DNA from: Chlorobiota bacterium
GTDB taxonomy: Bacteria > Bacteroidota > Bacteroidia > Bacteroidales > Marinilabiliaceae
Length of the DNA: 46,001 bases
Assembly: GCA_013153405.1 (NCBI GenBank)
Contig: JAADEM010000157.1
Location: 1 to 46,001, forward strand
Reading direction: 5' to 3'
The notes under the pieces are model-generated. The model was not told where the DNA came from. It made no database searches and saw only the letters and a program-made list of their open reading frames with translations. Every line of letters begins with the position of its first letter. The first letter of the stretch is position 1. Positions 44,697-46,001 of this stretch are shown in pieces. The translations under genes were made by a program, and so were the position numbers.

Positions 44697-45767
44697 ATGA
44701 AACTGATTATATCATCTTTCCTGCTCTTCTTTTTAATATCTGTTGCATCCCTCGCTCAGAAACCATCGAAACTAACCATTAAACAGGCCGAAACCCTTTC
44801 GTCGCTTCCGATGAAGTGCATACCGCAGGAGTACCCAAACAAGCTCGGTCAGGTTATCACCAGTGATGCCGATCTGAAACCGCCGCGTGAACTGCATCCC
44901 TGCTTTTTCGGCTGCTTCGACTGGCACTCATCAGTCCATGGGCACTGGTCACTTGTGCGGCTGCTAAAAACATTTCCGGATATGAAGAACGCTGACTCGA
45001 TTCGCAGTCTGCTGTCACATCAGATCACTAAAGAAAAAATACTTCAGGAAGTAAAATACTTTGAACCAAAACTGAATAAATCGTATGAACGAACTTACGG
45101 CTGGGCGTGGCTTCTGAAACTGGCCGAAGAACTTCACACCTGGGATGACCCGATGGCAAGGGAGCTTGAACAGAACCTCCGGCCGCTGACAGACCTGATA
45201 GTAAACTCGTATAAAGCTTACCTGCCGAAACTTCAGTATGCCATTCGTGTAGGCACACACACCAACACTGCCTTCGGTCTCTCATTTGCTGTTGATTATG
45301 CCCGTACGGTAAACGACACTGCATTCATCAGGATAATTACGCAAAGAGCAAAAGACTTCTATCTTAACGATAAGAAATATCCTCTTTGGTGGGAACCCTC
45401 GGGATACGACTTCCTCTCGCCTGCCCTTGAAGAGATCGACATCATGAGAAAAGTCCTTAACGAAAAAGACTTCCTTAGCTGGCTCAACGGTTTTCTGCCT
45501 GAAATCACACACAAGGTTTTCACCCTGAAACCCGGAATCGTTTCCGACCGCACCGACGGCCATATGGTGCATCTCGACGGTGTAAACTTCAGCCGTGCAT
45601 GGTGCCTGTACGGACTGGCAGGGCAGTACCCGCAGTTCAGCTACCTTATACCTGTTGCCAATGAGCACATAAACTATTCGCTGCCAAACCTTGTGGGAGA
45701 CGATTACATGGGCGGTCACTGGCTGGCTTCGTTTGCCATCAATGCTTTGACTGCAGAATTAAACTGA
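44697..45767 (+). CDS. DUF2891 family exported protein
   Basis: 356 residues from the ATG at 44697. The signal peptide MKLIISSFLLFFLISVASLA is cut before QKPSK. The mature part shows the DUF2891 pattern: LHPCFFGCFDWHSSVHGHW (19 residues, about 74-92), YGWAWLLKLAEELHTWDD (about 145-162), RVGTHTNTAFGLSFA and DYMGGHWLASFA near the end. The repeated His/Trp/Asp residues suggest an alpha/alpha-barrel enzyme, perhaps acting on carbohydrate, but no activity is established. An upstream GTG at 44640 would put part of the left inverted repeat in the protein and is rejected. The gene is enclosed by inverted repeats. Confidence 0.88.
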   Translation: MKLIISSFLLFFLISVASLAQKPSKLTIKQAETLSSLPMKCIPQEYPNKLGQVITSDADLKPPRELHPCFFGCFDWHSSVHGHWSLVRLLKTFPDMKNADSIRSLLSHQITKEKILQEVKYFEPKLNKSYERTYGWAWLLKLAEELHTWDDPMARELEQNLRPLTDLIVNSYKAYLPKLQYAIRVGTHTNTAFGLSFAVDYARTVNDTAFIRIITQRAKDFYLNDKKYPLWWEPSGYDFLSPALEEIDIMRKVLNEKDFLSWLNGFLPEITHKVFTLKPGIVSDRTDGHMVHLDGVNFSRAWCLYGLAGQYPQFSYLIPVANEHINYSLPNLVGDDYMGGHWLASFAINALTAELN

Positions 45768-45920
45768 CGGGGTGATTTTTATAGTGTAATAAACCCCAAC
45801 CCGCATGAGGTCTTTAGTTCAGCGATTTCATCGCTTCCTAACGACCAATTTGGGATAAATATGGTTTTACCTTACCCCCTTTTACAATATTTTACGTAAA
45901 GTATTGAGCTAACGAGTCTT

Positions 45921-46001
45921 GAGGATGTCCAAAAAGTCGTCATTCCGAGAATTCACCCCAAATTTTGGGGCATAATGAGTAAATGACGGAACATCAGCGT
46001 C
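45921..46001 (-). repeat. Right inverted repeat of the DUF2891 cassette (R3)
   Basis: Reverse complement of 44597-44674 with scattered mismatches. It has a better-preserved central palindrome, CCCCAAATTTTGGGG, and the same GAGGATGTC end towards the gene. It runs to the window edge and may continue. The 150 bp between the gene stop and this arm hold no further gene. Confidence 0.8.

Overview
The window reads as chromosomal DNA of a Bacteroidota bacterium, most likely Bacteroidales/Marinilabiliales-like. The reasons are moderate-to-low GC, a lack of clear Shine-Dalgarno sites, recurrent promoter elements of the Bacteroidota type (TAnnTTTG, sometimes with TTTG 19-21 bp upstream), and family content such as type B L31, rhomboid pairs behind mutL, PorV-like barrels, HhH-barrel proteins and DUF2891. 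There are no phage, integrase, CRISPR or rRNA genes; most of the window is core genome.

Layout. 1-3.6 kb: SRPBCC protein and pyrE on the minus strand, diverging with overlapping start codons from a Nudix hydrolase, then a SPOR-domain membrane protein and an ADP-ribosylglycohydrolase homologue. 3.6-9.3 kb (minus strand): hpf-like factor, lon, rpmE2, a class V aminotransferase-fold enzyme and an AlkD-like HEAT protein. 9.4-11.3 kb: a Tat/lipoprotein-type amidase and tRNA-His. 11.3-17.5 kb (minus strand): metF and metH, the two folate/B12 steps of methionine synthesis, separated by a 1.5 kb accessory island holding a HepT/MntA toxin-antitoxin pair, a truncated antitoxin and three copies of a composite palindromic repeat. 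18-23.5 kb: an unknown lipoprotein, an M28 membrane peptidase, an isoaspartyl peptidase and a PanE-like reductase. 23.5-29.6 kb (minus strand): a probable operon (small membrane protein, mutL, two rhomboid proteases, EEP-family membrane protein), preceded by a potassium channel with a C-terminal zinc ribbon. 29.7-32.2 kb: gmhA, purE, a CD225/DUF2752 membrane pair and apt. 32.5-35.4 kb: a translationally coupled pair of outer-membrane barrel proteins, the second with an N-terminal helix-hairpin-helix region. 35.4-38.4 kb: an XRE-DUF4870 membrane regulator and recQ. 38.8-44.0 kb: tatC-lptB, tRNA-Leu, tig, clpP and clpX. 44.0-46.0 kb: a cluster of short palindromic elements and a DUF2891 gene enclosed by inverted repeats.

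How the parts fit. Three proteolysis/folding units (lon, tig-clpP-clpX, rhomboids) and nucleotide salvage/biosynthesis genes (pyrE, purE, apt) dominate. TatC is in the same window as a candidate Tat substrate (the amidase). The accessory signal is concentrated in two places, the metF-metH gap and the last 2 kb. Both are full of short palindromes and share an almost identical 29-bp unit. The best candidates for something under-described are the HhH-barrel/PorV-like pair and the palindromic-repeat cassettes. I see no large new defence or biosynthetic system.
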